64,000 bases of DNA from Nemopilema nomurai. Its lineage: Eukaryota > Cnidaria > Scyphozoa > Rhizostomeae > Rhizostomatidae. The first letter of the stretch is position 1, and the number at the start of each line of letters is the position of its first letter. The DNA is taken from assembly GCA_003864495.1 (NCBI GenBank), contig ML133488.1, positions 2,177,193 to 2,241,192 of the forward strand, written 5' to 3'. The notes under the pieces are model-generated. The model made no database searches and had not been told where the DNA came from. It worked only from the letters and a program-made list of their open reading frames with translations. Made by a program: the position numbers and the translations under genes. This document shows, in pieces, positions 59,985-64,000 of the stretch.

Positions 59985-62900
59985 GATGAGATTCTATAAA
60001 ATGATTTATTCTTTAGAGCAAAACCTCCCGTTATGTATTAGAATCTTCTTACTGCTTTAAAAGCAGAACTCCTGAACACGTCTATATTCTTCCACCTTAA
60101 CTCGATGCCCTGTATTCTAACCGTTCCACCTCATAGAAACCAAATCGTTTCGCAAAGCAATCTTGTAGCCACTCACGTAATCACCATGACAACATTCGAA
60201 ACGAGGCTTCTTCATTCATGGACATTCTTTGCTGGCTTCCTTTTAGAAATCATTTCTTGGAAGAGTAGTTTGCCTTGCTTTCCTGGACAAGGTGATCTGC
60301 ATGTGTATACAAAGAACATCCAGACCAGATACGAAAAGCTTTTCCAGCTGTCTCTTCGAGTATCCGCCTCTCTTCCATCTCAGGATATTCAGCGCTTTGC
60401 TGTCCCCTGCCTAGATTTCATTAGTCTAAATGACCTTCCTATGCCTTATCTTACTAAAGTCCAAGCGAGTTATGATGACTGGTAGTATTGTCCAAAACCG
60501 TTTTCGCTTTCAATCTCTTGACACTTTGTGCCATGTACTTCAATTGGTCTAATGTTTGTCTTCAATATCCTTATCTGTCTGTGGATAAGCCTCTGCTTCT
60601 AATTGATTCAGTATGACGAAACAGCCATATTTTACGCAAACCTTACATCTGGCCATGGCTCTGATCCCATTTCTAAATTCTTGACAAATTAAGCCATTGT
60701 TTTTGATTGGCTTTACTAGTAAATGGTTTTGCCTGACACTGAAACTTGTACTCCAACCTGCGATTCGAATCACCCAGATAACCTAAGACCAATCGGCGTC
60801 AGTGTTGCTACAGAGCTCATATTGCGTTGATCTTGTGTTGATCACATGTCTTGTGTTGATCTTTTTGCTATAATTGGAGGCTGCATCCCTAACTGAGTCG
60901 TACAGCTATCCTAAAGCTGCTTCGTTCATGATTTGCTTGGAAGGAAGGCAGAAATCTACCTGATGTATTGCAGTATTGCTTAGAATCACCGTCTCTGACG
61001 ATCCATGGCGACAAATCAGCATTGCCTCTATCCCTAATGTGCCTTCCAAGTCTGGTAATCTGGAAAGCTCTTGTTTTGTTTAAAATGTTTCTTAATAGCA
61101 TTTTCCATATGTTTCGCAATATTCGCAACCAGGCTATTTGTTCTGCAATATTAAATTTTAAGTAATTTGCCATATCAGGATGAATGAGTCATGGTAAGAT
61201 GTAGGTTGTTTGGAGCTATTCGTTGTGTTAGATTTATTTCTTGCTAAGAGAAAATCCGTCTCTAAGTGGTGTCCATTTTTCGAAAGTTGTCTCTATTTTT
61301 AGTAGTATGTTAAGATTACCTGGAAGTATTTGGATGCTGAAAAGCGTCCTTATTCAAGCCCTTCTTAACACCCTTTGATTTGGTCGTAACAACTATTGTT
61401 TCAACATTTTAAGTGTCATCTGAATTTTACCATGAAAGTAATCGAAACTATAGTATTGATTTTCCTTCTATTTTGCTTGTAGGACGAAAGACACTTAAAA
61501 TTCTTTCTTCTAAAAGAGAGATACATCAAGCTTTACAATGCTAAAAGTTTTATGGACAAGCAGTTGTAAAATATTTTTAAATTGGAAATGTGAATTTTGA
61601 CACACTTTTTATCGTTCAGTGCTTTTTCACACAACATTCAATTGCGTGTATAGCATTATAATTTTAAACCCTTTCATGAATTTCCCTTTTTGAATTTTTT
61701 GTGTGTTGAAGGTATTAGTGTTTGTATCTACATCTGCATCTTCATTTGGAATGCCAATTTTTTAAAAAAACATTTCTTTGTATACGTTCATTGACCTAAT
61801 ACAACGCATTTACTTCATAATCAGAAAGATACGAATACAGTGCTGGTTTCTTTTATTTTATATAGTTAATTAGAAATCATTTGCAACCTTAAAAATTGCA
61901 GCTGTAAACGTTTAACGGTGAGGGCATGAAATAATTATGCAAGCAGTAAAAAAACGATGAAATGGAATGATGTGGGTTCAAAAAGTGTTTCTATGCCTTC
62001 CTAAAAATTATGTAAATTGTTACTTAATTGAACAAATGATATTTTATTTTCAAGTTTGTTTAAATCAACTTTGTATTGAAATTTTCCCCTTTACTTACAT
62101 TGTCGTAATCTTTCTTAGAGAAAGTCCTTGGAAGTTTGAGTTTTCTCTGTACAGACTTCCGATCAAGTTAAATTTGATGCATGATATCATGTTTCACGTT
62201 ACCAGACATTTCCCCTTCAAAGAAAGGGTAAAGCAATAATGCCCATGGAGTCTTTCAGGGCTCTTTGTTGGCTCCTTTATTTTCTGTAGTTTCTAAATTC
62301 ATGAATTACCCTTATGTTATAACTTCGCTATTCTAAAGTGTAAAACATTAGTGCCCAAGGAGTTTTACAAGGCTCTTTGTTGGCTCCCTTTTTTGAATCC
62401 ATAAATTGACTCTCATCTCACGACATGATATAATTTTTTTCATGAAATATGGAAGGTTGAAATAACATTGGGCTGCAATGGTCGAAAATGGTGCTGAGCC
62501 TTCGAAGGCTACGTTAGCCATGAAAATCTCCTCCTCGCGTCACTGTTTAAAGGATCGTGTACTTAGTGGTTTTACATGCACTTGCCTGTCTTTCGGCTCC
62601 TTTTGGACTTGGATTATGCTAGCAGCCAGCACCAAGGTGTCATTATGGCATAACTGTAATTCTCTGGGAAGATGCGTCAGTTGCAGCGGCCTTCTTCGTC
62701 AAGAGATGTACCAGGAACAATTCTCACTGTCTAAAAAGCAAGTAACATACTTATACTTGGTGCTACAGTAACACTATGTCCTAAATAATGGAGCGGATGG
62801 CGTTATAGGGGCAAGAGCAGGGGGTGTAGGAAATGCTGACGACTCATTACAAATATTCATCGATTTCCTATGAAATAAAAACAGAGTAAACGAGCTCATG

Positions 62901-64000
62901 CTCGGCTTTGATACGACCTAAGTTTTAGTCTTTTTTAGTGGTAAGAATAGAAACCTATTGTCAATTTTTGGCATTTATGTTCTTGGATAAGGCCTCAGAG
63001 TAAAGGAACAGTTAGACTCCGTATGTTTGGAATCTTCGGTCTTCGCTTTGCGTTGATTGATGGGTTATCGATAAACATTAAAAAGTTCCATTTGTCATGG
63101 TCCTGCTATTTGTACGAAGATTATGGCCAATAAAAACAAATCGTAAGCCTTTTGCTATTGCGGAGAGTTTTGTTAATCATTTCGGATAAATTCTTAGCTT
63201 CGTTTCACTCTGCGTGGGCTTAGGAATAGATTGGGAACTCAGCTGACTGATTTAGCCTTTTTTGACGTATTGCAAGTAATCCACTTTATCTCATGAAGAT
63301 CACTGTCCTTATTAAACAAGGCTAAACAGCCAGTTAGTTCCAAAGCAAGACAAGTTGCGGATTCTATCTTTTCGCCCTTGTGCAAAACGTCTTCCTAAAG
63401 CCAGCTTGAATCATCAGCTGGATTTAGGAACACTATCAGTCCAGGATGAGTTTTACTTACTGGATCTTTAAACTTTGATCTTAGAAAACAGTCTTTAGTC
63501 TTGGACAACTCATTTGCGGAGTGATATTTGGATTTTGATTGGTCACTTAATCATTCTGAAGCAGATTTTCAGCTATAATCTAACAAGATGGCTGTAGCAA
63601 GGAGATATGATCAAGTTGAGCCCCATGGCGCCATTGTCACGTAGCCTCCTTATCATTCAAAAACTTTCCAAGGGTCCGCCATCCCTAGCAAACGTTCTTT
63701 TACCGCTCTAAAGCCAGCTAAATTGTTATTACCGCTAATCTGAACGCCATCAATTCGTTAAGAAGACAAGACAGTTTAACGATTGCTGTCAAGATTTCAA
63801 CTTTGAAACTTCATTAAGTACATTCCAGCTGATACTATTCGTGAGTACGATGAATCTGCAAAGATTAGGCCAGACATGTAATTTATATTGAATAGAGTAA
63901 TGGCCGCCTATTAGTTAACGGAAAGGAAAAGCCAAGTCAGTATTTCCTGTATCTCACGATTGAAATTATTTCGAAACCACTTTGGACAGATCAATTAAGT
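59985..64000. other. Downstream of EXO1: no gene recognised
   Basis: AT-rich sequence with open frames up to 126 codons (60105-60485) that show no known motif, no splice-linked continuation and no protein-like conservation that I can judge. A short duplication occurs at 62229-62415. Confidence 0.4.
62229..62415. repeat. Imperfect tandem duplication of about 80 bp
   Basis: The first copy, near 62229-62310, contains GGCTCTTTGTTGGCTCC followed by a T-rich stretch and a C/AATTCATGAATT-like part. The second, near 62339-62415, repeats AATGCCCA/AGTGCCCA, GGAGT, GGCTCTTTGTTGGCTCC and ATCCATAAATT. Differences are scattered, so the duplication is old. Confidence 0.7.

Noticed and set aside
60105..60485. 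126-codon plus-strand frame downstream of EXO1
   Set aside because: No family motif, signal or neighbouring exon, and composition like the surrounding non-coding DNA.
1..64000. CRISPR arrays, operons or other prokaryotic features
   Set aside because: Spliced genes, a LINE tail and hAT elements show an animal nuclear genome. The regular repeats are minisatellites without spacers.

Overview
This is a window from an animal nuclear genome. It is intron-rich and about 60% A+T, with GT-AG introns throughout, and most of its coding content lies in short exons that ORF lists barely show. Gene content and the state of the repeats suggest a marine invertebrate. I favour a cnidarian such as a coral or sea anemone, but nothing in the sequence fixes the taxon. 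I found three host genes by joining exons by eye at splice sites with matching phase.

Region 1 to about 22.8 kb, minus strand: most of an usherin (USH2A) gene, running off the left edge. From its 5' end it encodes a signal peptide, a LamG-like domain, a laminin N-terminal domain, ten laminin-type EGF repeats, four FN3 domains, an FN3 half followed by two LamG domains and a second FN3 piece, about twelve more FN3 domains, another FN3 half, and then a Cys-Cys-rich module. This is the order of vertebrate usherin as I know it. The introns carry minisatellites, a LINE tail, a tRNA-like sequence and a MITE-like element.

Region 22.8 to 40.3 kb: no convincing host gene. It holds an eight-copy 173-bp tandem array, a TTATG pentanucleotide array, broken DNA-transposon coding remnants (a hAT/ZMYM1-like transposase and a Ulp1/C48-like protease), local duplications and AT-rich sequence.

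Region 40.3 to 52.1 kb, minus strand: FIBP (acidic FGF intracellular-binding protein), with ten exons located and one internal exon missing. A 3.5-kb hAT element with terminal inverted repeats and an intact two-exon transposase sits in intron 3 on the opposite strand, next to a decayed relative.

Region 52.1 to 59.9 kb, plus strand: EXO1 (exonuclease 1), head to head with FIBP across about 500 bp, which is probably a shared promoter. All the catalytic acidic residues are visible. Exon 10 has a frame break that is either a 53-nt micro-intron or an indel. A 0.9-kb TTAA-flanked inverted-repeat element lies in intron 5.

Region 59.9 to 64 kb: no recognised gene; a short imperfect duplication only.

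The three genes share no pathway: usherin is a large cell-surface matrix protein, FIBP an intracellular FGF1-binding protein, and EXO1 a nuclear DNA-repair nuclease. The most interesting points are the usherin architecture with its galaxin-like Cys-rich insert, the nested hAT element, and the small inverted-repeat elements.
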